From NCBI RefSeq assembly GCF_030581005.1, contig NZ_JAUQSX010000002.1, positions 248,001 through 312,000 on the forward strand: 64,000 nt of DNA, read 5' to 3'. The stretch is from Hymenobacter mellowenesis (lineage in GTDB: Bacteria; Bacteroidota; Bacteroidia; Cytophagales; Hymenobacteraceae). The notes beneath the pieces are model-generated. The model was not told where the DNA came from. It did not search any database and was given only the letters and a program-made list of their open reading frames with translations. Both the position numbers and the translations under genes were made by a program. Shown one piece after another: positions 9,337-18,225 of this stretch (position 1 is its first letter; the number at the start of each line of letters is the position of its first letter).

Positions 9337-9433
9337 ACGTCATGCTGAGCGCAGCCGAAGCATCTCTACCGCAATCCAATCGAAAGGATTAGTACTGCGG
9401 TAGAGATGCTTCGGCTGCGCTCAGCATGACGTT
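9337..9433. repeat. Family-A inverted repeat
   Basis: Near-perfect palindromic arms (ACGTCATGCTGAGCGCAGCC at the left end and its complement at the right) around a loop containing AATCGAAAGGATTAGTA. It lies just downstream of the aldo/keto reductase stop and upstream of the phytase-like gene, both on the minus strand. Confidence 0.9.
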
Positions 9434-9457
9434 CTGCTTGCACAGAAACCCCGGCCG

Positions 9458-10330
9458 CTACCCCAAAAACGCCATGTTTTCCGCCGTGAGCTGAATCTCG
9501 GCGGCTTTAAGGTTCTCGCGTAGATGCGCCAGCGACGAGGTGCCCGGAATCGGCAGAATCCAGGGCGACTTGTGCAGCAGCCAGGCCAGGTTTATCTGGG
9601 CTTCGGAAGCGCCGTATTTTTTCGCGATTTCGGCAATCTGGCTGTCGGCTTTGGGGAGCGAATTCACCAGCGAGAAGTACGGAATGAGCGGAATGCCGTG
9701 CTGCTCGCATAAGTCCAGCACTTCCTCGCCGCCTTGGCTGTCGCCGTGGCCGAGGTTGATGGTGGTGCGCTGGCCGTGGCCGTACATGTTTTCGACGGTG
9801 GCGATTTCGCCCATTTTGAGGCCGGCTTCCAGGTCGGCGCGGCTCACGTTACTCAGGCCCACGTGTTGGATTTTGCCTTCGCGCTGCATCTCAAACATAG
9901 CCCCAAGTTGCTCCTCAAACGGCACGCCGCCGTGCCCAATCAGCCGCAGGTGCACCAGCTGCACCTGCTCCTGCTGGAGGGTACGCAGGTTGTTTTCGAT
10001 GCTGGTGCGCAGGTTTTCGGGGGTGTTGAAGGGCACCCAGCTTTTGTCGGGGCGGCGGGTGGCGCCCACTTTCGTGCAAATCACCAGGTCGGCCGGGTAG
10101 GGGTAGAGGGCCTCGGCGATGAGGCGGTTGGTGACGTCCTCGCCGTAGTAGTCGGCCGTGTCGATGAAGTTGACGCCGCTGGCCACGGCGATTTTCAGGA
10201 TTTCCAGGGCCTGGGGCCGGTCGGCCGGCTCGCCCCAGATTTCGGGGCCGGTGAGGCGCATGGTGCCGTAGCCCAGGCGGCTGACGGTGAGGGGCTGGGC
10301 GGAGTGTTGGGCAATGGTGATGGTGGACAT
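9458..10330 (-). CDS. Aldo/keto reductase
   Basis: Protein of 290 residues, the normal length for a single-domain NADPH-dependent aldo/keto reductase with a TIM-barrel fold. The catalytic tetrad is visible: Asp57 and Tyr62 in FIDTADYYGE, Lys87 in CTKVG and His127 in LVHLRL. The NADP-binding end is seen in PIPGTSSLAHLREN near residue 260. Cytosolic, no signal peptide. The physiological substrate is unknown. It is divergent from the cyclase gene across a GC-rich inverted repeat (10412-10520). Confidence 0.92.
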   Translation of the reverse strand: MSTITIAQHSAQPLTVSRLGYGTMRLTGPEIWGEPADRPQALEILKIAVASGVNFIDTADYYGEDVTNRLIAEALYPYPADLVICTKVGATRRPDKSWVPFNTPENLRTSIENNLRTLQQEQVQLVHLRLIGHGGVPFEEQLGAMFEMQREGKIQHVGLSNVSRADLEAGLKMGEIATVENMYGHGQRTTINLGHGDSQGGEEVLDLCEQHGIPLIPYFSLVNSLPKADSQIAEIAKKYGASEAQINLAWLLHKSPWILPIPGTSSLAHLRENLKAAEIQLTAENMAFLG

Positions 10331-10411
10331 GCGAAGGGAAAAAAGTGTTGGTATTGGGGAGGACGATTTGGCGGCCGGGATGTTTGAATTTGAAAAGGAA
10401 TGTTCGCACCG

Positions 10412-10520
10412 CTCACCTCACCCCCGGCTCCTCTCCTCTGGGAGAGGGGAGCCACGGCGGCGCGGCTGGCTGAATCGTCAGGCTCCCCTCTCCGCAGGTG
10501 AGGGGCCGGGGGTGAGGTGA
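10412..10520. repeat. Long GC-rich inverted repeat (family C)
   Basis: The left part (TCACCTCACCCCCGGCTCCT and following to 10462) pairs imperfectly with 10481-10520 (GGCTCCCCTCTCC then GGGGTGAGGTGA), with an inner hairpin CTCCTCTGGGAGAGGGGAG. It fills most of the divergent intergenic region between the reductase and the cyclase gene. Probably a mobile palindromic element; a regulatory role is not shown. Confidence 0.7.
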
Positions 10521-10571
10521 ACCGGTTGCGCGTATTAATTCCAAAGCTCGTTCGTGCGTAATTCGCGCTCC

Positions 10572-11660
10572 ATGAGCTTCCCATCCTCGCCTTGGCGGCG
10601 GCCCCTGCAACGGTTCTACTGGCATTCGGTGCTGGCCCTGACGGCTTTTTTCGTGCTGGGCACGCTGCTGCTGGTGCTGCTGGTGCGGGGCACGCTTTCC
10701 ACCCTCGATGCGCGGCTGGCGCTGGAGGTGGGCGGGCCGGTGGGCCTGCTGGTGGCTGGGCTGGAAGTGTACGTGTACCCGCAGCTGTTTGCGCGGGTGC
10801 GGCTGGCGGCGCGGCTGGGGCTGGGCATGGTGCTGTACCTAGCGGGGTTCTGGCTGATGCTCTTCCTTATTCGCCGTATCTTCGGCAACGCCGGGGATAG
10901 CAACCTGCTGGCTGCCCTCGATGCCGAAGGGTTTCGGAGCTGGCGCAGCCTGGCCATTCGGCCTGAGGGCACGGCGTTCGTGCGCCTGCTCACTGGCTAC
11001 GGCATCCTTAGCTTGTTCACCTCGCTGCTCTACCAGCTCAGCAACAAAATCGGCCGGCCGGCGCTGCTGCGGCTGTTTCTGGGCCGCTACCACCACCCGG
11101 TGGCCGAGCAGCGCATCTTCCTGTTTGTCGATGTGAAAGGCTCCACCTCGCTGGCCGAGCAGCTGGGCAACGAGCGGTACAGCCAGCTCATCCGCGACTT
11201 TTTCTTTGATATGGGCGCGCCCATCGTGGCCCACCGGGGCGAGATTTACCAGTACGTGGGCGATGAAGTCGTTGTGACCTGGGAGTGGAAGCCGGGCCTC
11301 GCGCAGGCCCGCTGCGTGCGCTGCTTCTTCGCCATGCAGCAGGCCATCGACCTGCGGCGCGACTACTACCTACGCACCTACGGCGCCGTGCCCGCCTTCA
11401 AAGCCGGCCTGCACGGCGGCCCCGTCATGGCCACCCAAGTTGGGGCCATCAAAACCGAACTGGTGTTTCATGGCGACGTGCTCAACACCACGGCCCGCAT
11501 CGAGGCCCAGTGCAACGCGCTGCGCAGCCGCCTGCTGCTCTCGGCCGCGCTCTACGAGGCGCTGCCTCACCCGGCGGGGGTTCGGTTTCGGGCGATGGGG
11601 GCGTTTCCGCTGCGCGGCAAGGCGGGCACCGTGGCGCTGTATTCGGCCGAAACCGACTGA
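10572..11660 (+). CDS. Membrane-anchored class III adenylate/guanylate cyclase
   Basis: Protein of 362 residues. The first ~165 residues have about four membrane helices; the C-terminal half is a class III nucleotide cyclase domain. FVDVKGST carries the first metal aspartate (Asp187) and YVGDEV the second (Asp231); the dimer-interface/catalytic region is seen in GDVLNTTARIE. The cytosolic domain would make cAMP or cGMP; purine selectivity cannot be decided safely. I chose ATG at 10572 over a GTG at 10554, as the charged MSFPSSPWRR start fits. The following small gene starts 72 bases later on the same strand. Confidence 0.85.
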   Translation: MSFPSSPWRRPLQRFYWHSVLALTAFFVLGTLLLVLLVRGTLSTLDARLALEVGGPVGLLVAGLEVYVYPQLFARVRLAARLGLGMVLYLAGFWLMLFLIRRIFGNAGDSNLLAALDAEGFRSWRSLAIRPEGTAFVRLLTGYGILSLFTSLLYQLSNKIGRPALLRLFLGRYHHPVAEQRIFLFVDVKGSTSLAEQLGNERYSQLIRDFFFDMGAPIVAHRGEIYQYVGDEVVVTWEWKPGLAQARCVRCFFAMQQAIDLRRDYYLRTYGAVPAFKAGLHGGPVMATQVGAIKTELVFHGDVLNTTARIEAQCNALRSRLLLSAALYEALPHPAGVRFRAMGAFPLRGKAGTVALYSAETD

Positions 11661-11732
11661 TGGGTTGGTGGCCGATTACCTGTTATTTTCGTGTGTGCGC
11701 CAGCGGGTGCTGGTTAGTTGAATAGGAAATTT

Positions 11733-12170
11733 ATGGCTGCTTATTTCGATGATTTTGCAGAGCCGGATGCCGGGCTGGCTGCCCGGGGCCACCAGCCGGA
11801 CGCAGCGCCGGAGAAGTCGTTTCGCCCCAGCCTCACGGGAGCGGTAGCCACCACGGCCACCAAGCTGCTGCCCCTCGTGGCCCTGCTCGATTCCATTCAG
11901 CCCTCGGTCACGAAAGAGTCGGTTTTCCGCATCCGGCGGCGCAAAATCAAGCAGCATTTCGCCGAAGTGTACGCCGAGCTGCACGCCGAGCGTCCCCGCC
12001 GCGAGGCCTTGCTCCACGCCTTCCAGGCCCTGGCCGAGCTGGTGCAGGAAGAAACCCGCGACATCAGCAAAAACGAGTTGAAGCAGGCCGCCAAGGAGGT
12101 GGTGCTGGCCACGCTGCAAAACGCCCCGGCGCTCATCAATATCGCGCACCAGGCCCGGCTGCTGGCGTAG
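11733..12170 (+). CDS. Hypothetical helical protein
   Basis: Protein of 145 residues that I do not recognise. It has no signal peptide. After an acidic start it has a hydrophobic stretch (ATKLLPLVALLDSI near 45-58), then a basic RIRRRKIKQHF segment and long amphipathic helices rich in Ala, Leu and Glu. It may be a soluble adaptor or the partner of the cyclase just upstream, with which it could be co-transcribed, but nothing in the sequence proves this. ATG 11733 is used rather than a TTG at 11718. Confidence 0.65.
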   Translation: MAAYFDDFAEPDAGLAARGHQPDAAPEKSFRPSLTGAVATTATKLLPLVALLDSIQPSVTKESVFRIRRRKIKQHFAEVYAELHAERPRREALLHAFQALAELVQEETRDISKNELKQAAKEVVLATLQNAPALINIAHQARLLA

Positions 12171-12186
12171 GGGCGGTAAATTCAGA

Positions 12187-12279
12187 ACGTCATGCTGAGC
12201 GCAGTCGAAGCATCTCTACCGCAATAGTAATTATTTACTCTCGTGGTAAAGATGCTTCGACTGCGCTCAGCATGACGTT
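12187..12279. repeat. Family-A inverted repeat, convergent gene ends
   Basis: Palindromic copy of family A with the variant GCAGTCGAAGCATC matched by compensating change GATGCTTCGACTGC in the other arm, so the two arms co-vary. It lies between the hypothetical gene (+) and the acyl-CoA synthetase gene (-). Confidence 0.9.
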
Positions 12280-12302
12280 CCATGTGTATCCAAACGATAT
12301 TC

Positions 12303-14240
12303 TCACCCCGCCTGCCGCACGTCGTACGGCACGGCCATGCCCAGCAGCGCCTGCGCAATGGCCTGGTCCGAAGCCGGGCCGCTCACCGAAATATCGGCCA
12401 CCAGCCCGCGCTGCTTGTCGTCGCGCACGGCAATGGAATCAACCGTCAGGCCCGGCACCGAAGCCAGCTGACGACCATATACCCGACTGATTTCCTGCTT
12501 GGCCAGCGCGGGCTTGAATATTTTGCCGATGGCCGTGAGGGGCAGTTCGGCGGCGGTGTAGACCTGTTTGGGCCAAGCAGCGCGCTCAGGAATGTGGGTT
12601 TCGGCGAAGTTTCGCAGCTCTGCTTCCGACACCAGCTGGCCAGGGTGCAGGGTCACGTAGGCCACGGGCAGCTCGCCGGCGTGGGCGTCGGGGCTGCCGA
12701 TGGCCGCCGCCAGGGCCACGGCCGGGTGGGCCATCAGGGCATCTTCGATGACTTTGGGGTCTATGTTGTGGCCGCCCCGGATGATGAGCTCCTTTTTGCG
12801 GCCCGTGATGTAGAAGCCGCCCTGCGCGTCCTGCCGGCCCAGGTCGCCGGTGTTGTAGTAGGGGCCTTGGCCGTCGCCGGTATCTACCCAAATGCCTTTG
12901 TTGTGCTCGGGCTGCAGATATCCGTGAAAAATGTTGCTGCCCCGCACCACCATCACGCCACTTTCTTCGGCCTCGGCGAAGCGCTGGAATTCGCCGGTTT
13001 GCTCATCCAGCATCACAATACGCACGTCCTGGTACGGCACGCGCAGGCCGATGCTGCCGGGCATGGGCGCGCCCGCCAGCGGCCCCACCACGCTGATGCA
13101 GCTGCCCTCGGTGAAGCCGTAGCCTTCCACCAGCCGCAGCTTGGTACGCTGCTCGAAGGCCCGCAGTAGCTCCACCGGCAGCGGCGCGGCCCCGCAGATG
13201 GCGTAGCGCAGAGAGCTCAAATCATGTCCCTCCACCGGCAGCGTGAGCAGCTTACTGAAGATGGTAGGCACCCCGCTGAAGAGCGAAATGCGGTAGTGCG
13301 CCACCAGCTGCCAGAAATTATCGAGAATGCCGGGGCCCCGGTAGCCCGCCGGGCTGCCCAGCACCACGGTGTGGCCCAGCAGCCACGGCACGCTGCCCGT
13401 CACCACCACGCCATTGACGTGGAACAGCGGTAGCCCGCAGAAAAACACCAGCCGCTCGGCCGCCGCCTCGCCGCCCAGCAGCTGCGAGGAAGCAAACGTG
13501 GTACTCGTAATATTATAGTGGGTGAGGGGCGCGATTTTGGGCGTGCCCGTGGTGCCGCCGGTGTGGAAGTAGCAGGCCACATCGGTCGGCGCCAGTTGCC
13601 GGCCCGACACCAGCCGGTCCGCAGGTTGGCGGCGGCTGGCTTCGGCAAAATTCACCACCTGAATGCCCAGCAGGGCCGGCTTGGGCTGCGTGAGGCGGAG
13701 CGCGCCCACCAGCAGGCGCTGCGTGAGCGGCAGGTAATCAAGCAAATCCACCGTCACCACCGTGCGTAGCGTGGGCACCAGCGGGGCCACGGCCGCCACC
13801 TTCTGCCAGATGTCGGTTTTGGGGAAAGCGCGCAGCGTCACGAGCACCTTAGTGCCGGCCGCGTTCAGAATGTCGGCAATCTGGGCCGGCTCCAGCAGCG
13901 GGTTCAGAGGGTTGACAATGCCGGCGGCCTGCCCGCCCCAGAGCGTGAAGTGCGTTTCGGGCAGGTTGGGCAGCAGGTACGACACCACATCGGTGGGGCC
14001 CACGCCCAACTCGTGCAGCATATTGGCCGTCTGGTGGCAGCGCTGCACCAGCTGCGCATAGCTGAAATCGACCGATTCGGTGGGCCGCTCCCCGCTGAAC
14101 ACGAAGCGCAGGGCCAGCGCGACGGGGTTGCGGTCGCGGCCGCGCTCCAGCAGGGCCAGGGTGTGAGCGGGGACCGGCTGGGCCGCCAGCGGCGTTTGCT
14201 CAATGGTCAGAATATCGTCGAGGTTGCGGTAGCCCGGCAT
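12303..14240 (-). CDS. Acyl-CoA synthetase / AMP-binding protein
   Basis: Protein of 645 residues of the ANL adenylate-forming superfamily. The phosphate loop is FHTGGTTGTPK near residue 230; motif GYGFTEGS near 370 and the hinge block YNTGDLGRQD...GRKKELIIRGG near 475-500 are present, as is the C-terminal lysine region PLTAIGKIFKP near 590 needed for adenylation. It should activate a fatty or aryl carboxylate with ATP to the acyl-AMP and then the CoA thioester. Overall layout resembles FadD-like proteins with a long N-terminus; the substrate is not predictable. Cytosolic. Faces a family-A repeat at its 3' end. Confidence 0.9.
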   Translation of the reverse strand: MPGYRNLDDILTIEQTPLAAQPVPAHTLALLERGRDRNPVALALRFVFSGERPTESVDFSYAQLVQRCHQTANMLHELGVGPTDVVSYLLPNLPETHFTLWGGQAAGIVNPLNPLLEPAQIADILNAAGTKVLVTLRAFPKTDIWQKVAAVAPLVPTLRTVVTVDLLDYLPLTQRLLVGALRLTQPKPALLGIQVVNFAEASRRQPADRLVSGRQLAPTDVACYFHTGGTTGTPKIAPLTHYNITSTTFASSQLLGGEAAAERLVFFCGLPLFHVNGVVVTGSVPWLLGHTVVLGSPAGYRGPGILDNFWQLVAHYRISLFSGVPTIFSKLLTLPVEGHDLSSLRYAICGAAPLPVELLRAFEQRTKLRLVEGYGFTEGSCISVVGPLAGAPMPGSIGLRVPYQDVRIVMLDEQTGEFQRFAEAEESGVMVVRGSNIFHGYLQPEHNKGIWVDTGDGQGPYYNTGDLGRQDAQGGFYITGRKKELIIRGGHNIDPKVIEDALMAHPAVALAAAIGSPDAHAGELPVAYVTLHPGQLVSEAELRNFAETHIPERAAWPKQVYTAAELPLTAIGKIFKPALAKQEISRVYGRQLASVPGLTVDSIAVRDDKQRGLVADISVSGPASDQAIAQALLGMAVPYDVRQAG

Positions 14241-14346
14241 AAGGGAAGGAGAAGCGTCGGCAGAAGCCGTGAGAGAACAGGTTTTCCTTCAAAAGTAGGC
14301 CGGAGAATGCGGGCGCGGGCATTGGGCGGCCTGCAGGGAAGGCTTG

Positions 14347-15933
14347 TTAGGCAAAAGAACCAAGCACTGGCGACGAAGCCGGGGCATGGTTTCCTGCAAA
14401 CCAGCGGGCGGCGGCTTGCCGAAGCCCGTTGCTGTCAGCAGGTGCAGCGTCGGCGGCCCAGGCTACGAATCCATCCGGGCGTATCAGCACGGCACTCAGG
14501 CCCAACTCTTCCTTTGCCCGGCCCGACACATACTTTAGGTGGTCAAACTCGCTCGCTAAAGCTGCAAGGGCAGGGTTACCCGTAAAGTCAAGCAGCAGGC
14601 CCTTACCATCGTGCAGGAAGTCGCCCAGCGTCCCGCCATCTTCTAACGCAAAGTTGGGCGCGCTGTGGCCGGCGAGCGGGTGAGGGCCTCCGAGTGGATA
14701 ATGCGTGCCGATGCCCCAGACCCGGCCGGCAAAATAGGTGGCCCCGTCGCGCGTTTCCATCAAGTCGCGCACGATGGCGTGGAGCGCGCGGCCCTGGGGG
14801 CTGGGGCTCATGAGGGCCACCTGCGCGCGCGACCAGTTCAGCACCTGCGCGCCAATGGGGTGCCGCTCGGTGAAGTAGCTGTCCAGCAGGCCGGCTGGGG
14901 CCTGCCCGTGGATGGTGGCGGCCAGCTTCCAGCCCAGGTTCATGGCATCGCCCAGACCGAGGTTGAGGCCCTGACCGCCCAGGGGCGAATGAATGTGGGC
15001 GGCATCGCCGGCCAGCAGCACCCGGCCCTGGCGGTAGGCGGTGGCCTGCCGGGCCCGGTCGGTCCAGGTGGTGGCCAAGTGGAGGGCGGTGATGGTGACG
15101 TCGGTGCCCGAGATGCGGCGGAGCACCGCCTGCACGTGCTCGCGGGTGAGGGGCTGGCCGGAGGTATGAAACGCCCCGCCGTCGAAATCCTGCATGATGA
15201 CGTAGCCGGGCTGCGATTGCAGGTACATGCCGGCGGCGGTCACGTTGCGGCCAGGCCGGAGCTTTTCGGTGTCGGCAATGTCGACCTGGGTGGTGTAGCC
15301 GGTGAACTCGGGCTCGGTGCCGGCAAATTCAAACCCGCCTAGTTTGCGCACTACGCTCCGGCCGCCGTCGCACCCCACCAGCCATTTCCCGGTAAAGGAC
15401 TCGCCATCGGTCTGTACCGTCACGGCGTCGGCGTTTTGCTGGAAGTCCGTGATGGCCAGGCCGCGCCGGATGCTGGCCCCCAGCGCTTCGGCCCGGCGCG
15501 TCAGCACCGTTTCCAGCTCGGCCAGCTCCGACATCAGGCTGGTTTCGGGGGAGCTGGGCAGGCGGTAGGGCCACTGCGATTGGTCAATGTCGCCTTCGTG
15601 AAAGGGAATGCCGGCGAAATGCCCCACCTGACGACGGGCTCCCTGCCCGGCGTTTTGGTGCGGGTTTTTCAGACGCTTGTGCAGCTCCAGCTCCGGCAGC
15701 AGCCCCCGGCGGTGCAGTGCTTCTACCGAAAGCGCATTGAGCCCCCGCACCCCAAAGGGCAGCTGCTTCAGGGGCGAGAGCGGGCTCTCGGCCTTTTCCA
15801 GCACTAGCACCGAGCAGCCGGCCAGGCCCAGCTCGCAGGCCAGAAACAGCCCGACTGGCCCGGCCCCAGCAATGATGACGTCGTAAACAGATGGATTGGG
15901 AGCGGAATTTGCGGTTTGCAGGGTGGTTTTCAT
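14347..15933 (-). CDS. FAD-dependent aromatic monooxygenase (PheA/TfdB type)
   Basis: Protein of 528 residues. The N-terminal Rossmann motif GAGPVGLFLACELGLAG (residues ~22-38) binds FAD; the second FAD motif GDAAHIHSPLGGQGLNLG is near residue 300; and a thioredoxin-like C-terminal domain completes the class A flavoprotein hydroxylase layout. Such enzymes hydroxylate phenolic, polyketide or antibiotic substrates (rifampicin and tetracycline monooxygenases are relatives), so a role in degradation or detoxification is inferred only. It lies 27 bases downstream of an AraC-type regulator gene on the same strand, a plausible regulator-enzyme pair. Confidence 0.88.
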   Translation of the reverse strand: MKTTLQTANSAPNPSVYDVIIAGAGPVGLFLACELGLAGCSVLVLEKAESPLSPLKQLPFGVRGLNALSVEALHRRGLLPELELHKRLKNPHQNAGQGARRQVGHFAGIPFHEGDIDQSQWPYRLPSSPETSLMSELAELETVLTRRAEALGASIRRGLAITDFQQNADAVTVQTDGESFTGKWLVGCDGGRSVVRKLGGFEFAGTEPEFTGYTTQVDIADTEKLRPGRNVTAAGMYLQSQPGYVIMQDFDGGAFHTSGQPLTREHVQAVLRRISGTDVTITALHLATTWTDRARQATAYRQGRVLLAGDAAHIHSPLGGQGLNLGLGDAMNLGWKLAATIHGQAPAGLLDSYFTERHPIGAQVLNWSRAQVALMSPSPQGRALHAIVRDLMETRDGATYFAGRVWGIGTHYPLGGPHPLAGHSAPNFALEDGGTLGDFLHDGKGLLLDFTGNPALAALASEFDHLKYVSGRAKEELGLSAVLIRPDGFVAWAADAAPADSNGLRQAAARWFAGNHAPASSPVLGSFA

Positions 15934-15960
15934 GCCACAAAGCTCCGGCGGCTCCGTTTC

Positions 15961-16779
15961 TCAGGCTTGTACAAACGCGACAAAATCAGGGCCGGCGGCC
16001 TGCTGCCGGCTCTGGGCTTTGCGGGCAAAGGCGGCGGGAGTGGTGCCGCTGTAGCGCTTGAATTCCCGGCTCAGGTGGGCCTGGTCGGTGTAGCCCAGCT
16101 CGTGGGCCAGGCCGGCCAGGCTGGCCGCCGGGTGCTGCCACAGGTGGTTGCGGACTTGCTCGAAGCGCATCAGGCCCGACACGTCCTTCACCGTGTAGCC
16201 GGACGCTTGCTTAAACCTTCGTTCCAGGGTGCGCACCGTGGCGTGGGCCGCCGCGGCCACCTGGCTCACCGGCAGCGTGCCCCCGGCGGCCCGCATGGCC
16301 CCGCCGGCTTTGCTAAGCAATTGATTGTTCGTTGTTTCCTGCTGGTTGTTCAGGAAATATTGCTCCACTTCTGCCAACGCTTCGTCCAGCTTTCCCGCTT
16401 GCATCCGTTTGGCTAGCTTGGCGTGCAACTGGGCAATGGGATGCTCCACGGTGCGCACGCCGTCATTCCCGGCCGGCAGGCCGAGCAGCTCGAACACCGT
16501 CCAGGGGAAGCACCGGATAGCAATGATTTCCAACTGATTTTGCGCGCAAAAATGCACCGGCTGGTTGAGCAGCCCCACCATAAAAGGGGAGGGCAGAGCC
16601 TGCCAGCCTTGCTTGGTTGCAATACTACAGGGGCTGCCGAAATAGAAAATGATTTCCGCGTAGCCGTCCGGTTGGACCTCAAAACTCGATGGCGCTGCGC
16701 CGAGGTTTATCCGGTCGTACCAAAAGCACTTGATGGTGTCCTGCAGCGCAGCAGGTGGTGCAAATTCCCGGTGATGCAT
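15961..16779 (-). CDS. AraC-family transcriptional regulator
   Basis: Protein of 272 residues. The N-terminal ~150 residues resemble the DUF6597-like sensor region of AraC proteins (KCFWYDR, DGYAEIIFYFG); the C-terminal ~95 residues carry two helix-turn-helix units, with the family signature in LAGLAHELGYTDQAHLSREF and GTTPAAFARK. It probably controls the adjoining monooxygenase gene, from which it is separated by 27 bases. Its ligand is unknown. Confidence 0.9.
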   Translation of the reverse strand: MHHREFAPPAALQDTIKCFWYDRINLGAAPSSFEVQPDGYAEIIFYFGSPCSIATKQGWQALPSPFMVGLLNQPVHFCAQNQLEIIAIRCFPWTVFELLGLPAGNDGVRTVEHPIAQLHAKLAKRMQAGKLDEALAEVEQYFLNNQQETTNNQLLSKAGGAMRAAGGTLPVSQVAAAAHATVRTLERRFKQASGYTVKDVSGLMRFEQVRNHLWQHPAASLAGLAHELGYTDQAHLSREFKRYSGTTPAAFARKAQSRQQAAGPDFVAFVQA

Positions 16780-16803
16780 CGTGAAAGATAGCGCCGCGAC
16801 ACC

Positions 16804-18078
16804 TCACCCTTGGCGCGTGCTGCCATAAAAATTGCCGCCGTAATCGCGGGCGTGGTCGCGCCAGATGCTGTGGTAATGAATCTGGCTGTGGTACACCACC
16901 CCGTTCTGGCACACAAACTCAATCCAGACTTCGGGCCCGTCGATGCGCACGTAGTCGCCGTTGGTGGCGAAGCTGCCGGTGCCGGCATAGGCGATGTAGG
17001 TGTCCGGCAGCTGGCGCTGGTAGGCGGCCAGCAGCGTGGCCGCCGTGGCGTCGTCCGAGTCCTGCACCCAAGGGGCCATGGCGGCCATCACCAGCGCCTG
17101 CTGGGCGCGGCTGAGCTGCTTGCCGGGCAGCCCCACTTTGGTGGCGGGGAAGTGGCCGTCCTGCCCGGGGCCGAGCAGCACGTCGAAAAACGACTGGGCG
17201 AGCTTCGCCTGTTTGCTCTGCTCTGGCGTCAGCCCCTTGAGCATGGCCAACATCGCCGCGGCCTCGGCCGACATGGGCGCGTAGGTGGTTCCCTTCGGCA
17301 GCACTTTGGCATTGGCCGTGGTGAAGCGCAGCGGCTCCACGCCCTCAAACTTCGGCGTGGCCCCCGTCACCTTGCCTTTGCCAAACGTGATGTTGGTGGC
17401 CAGGTGGTGGCCGCCAAACTGCAGCATCCAGGGGCCGGTGGCCGAGGGCGTGCCCAGGAAGGCAATGAAATACACGCCGCTGCCGTAGTCGTCGGCCCCG
17501 AGGCCGGGCGGACGGCCGCCGGGGCCGCGCCGCATGCCGGGCGGTGGGCCGCCCGGGCCGGGTCCACCGCCGGGAGGCCCGCCACCGCGCCGCATGCCGG
17601 GCGGTGGGCCATCACCGGGCTTGCCCGGCCCGAAGCCAGTGCCTGGCGGCGCGGCGTTCAGGTTGTCATCGGCGGCCCGCAGCTGCTGAATCTCGGCGAA
17701 ACCCTCGTTGGCGGCGGTGCCGGTGGCGGCCTGCACCACGGCCAGCGCGGCTTTGGTTTGGATGCTGTCGAGGTCGGCCAGCTTCAGGCCCAACCGGGGC
17801 ACGAAGCCGGCCGGTAGGTTCGACCAGCGGGCGGCGTTGCTGGCCGTGAATTCCTGGATGAGGGTGGCTTTTTGGGCGGCGCTCAGCGTGGCCATAAAGG
17901 CATTGGCCGCCTGCACCACGCGGGCGGTGGGGCCGGTGCCCGTGGGCACCGCTGCCACGCCCGGAGCAGGAGCGGAGGAATGTGCGGCGCCGGCCGCCGA
18001 TTTCGGGTCGGCATCCTGCTGGCAGGCCATGATGGCCAGCAGTACCGCCGCCGTGGCGAAGCAAATCGAGAGTTTCAT
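16804..18078 (-). CDS. DUF3500 lipoprotein with Gly/Pro/Arg-rich insert
   Basis: Protein of 424 residues with a lipoprotein signal peptide (lipobox IMAC, Cys19). The C-terminal two thirds match my recollection of DUF3500 proteins (MLQFGGHHLATNI, IHYHSIWRDHARDYG). Between residues ~150 and 190 lies a low-complexity insert in which GPPPGMRRG occurs twice, encoded by a duplicated 23-base segment (17527 and 17587). Biochemical function of the family is unknown to me. A minus-strand TACCTTCG at 18101-18108 lies 22 bases before the ATG. It ends 24 bases from the AraC gene start. Confidence 0.8.
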   Translation of the reverse strand: MKLSICFATAAVLLAIMACQQDADPKSAAGAAHSSAPAPGVAAVPTGTGPTARVVQAANAFMATLSAAQKATLIQEFTASNAARWSNLPAGFVPRLGLKLADLDSIQTKAALAVVQAATGTAANEGFAEIQQLRAADDNLNAAPPGTGFGPGKPGDGPPPGMRRGGGPPGGGPGPGGPPPGMRRGPGGRPPGLGADDYGSGVYFIAFLGTPSATGPWMLQFGGHHLATNITFGKGKVTGATPKFEGVEPLRFTTANAKVLPKGTTYAPMSAEAAAMLAMLKGLTPEQSKQAKLAQSFFDVLLGPGQDGHFPATKVGLPGKQLSRAQQALVMAAMAPWVQDSDDATAATLLAAYQRQLPDTYIAYAGTGSFATNGDYVRIDGPEVWIEFVCQNGVVYHSQIHYHSIWRDHARDYGGNFYGSTRQG

Positions 18079-18100
18079 ACCGTCGAACTGGTGATGCCAG

Positions 18101-18108
18101 CGAAGGTA
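18101..18108 (-). promoter_or_regulatory. Putative -7 element of DUF3500 gene
   Basis: TACCTTCG on the minus strand, 22 bases before the start codon. The same octamer precedes lepA and icmF. It fits the Bacteroidota -7 pattern TAnnTTTG except for one base. No clear -33 TTG is visible. Confidence 0.4.
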
Positions 18109-18225
18109 GCGCGGGCGGTTAACCCGCTTTTCTGGTTATCGACAGCTTCCGAATCAGCATCCACAAAGAGGCCAAAGTCCCCGACGAGCACCGGCTGCCG
18201 TTGCCTGGCGGGCTACTCAGTGCCC

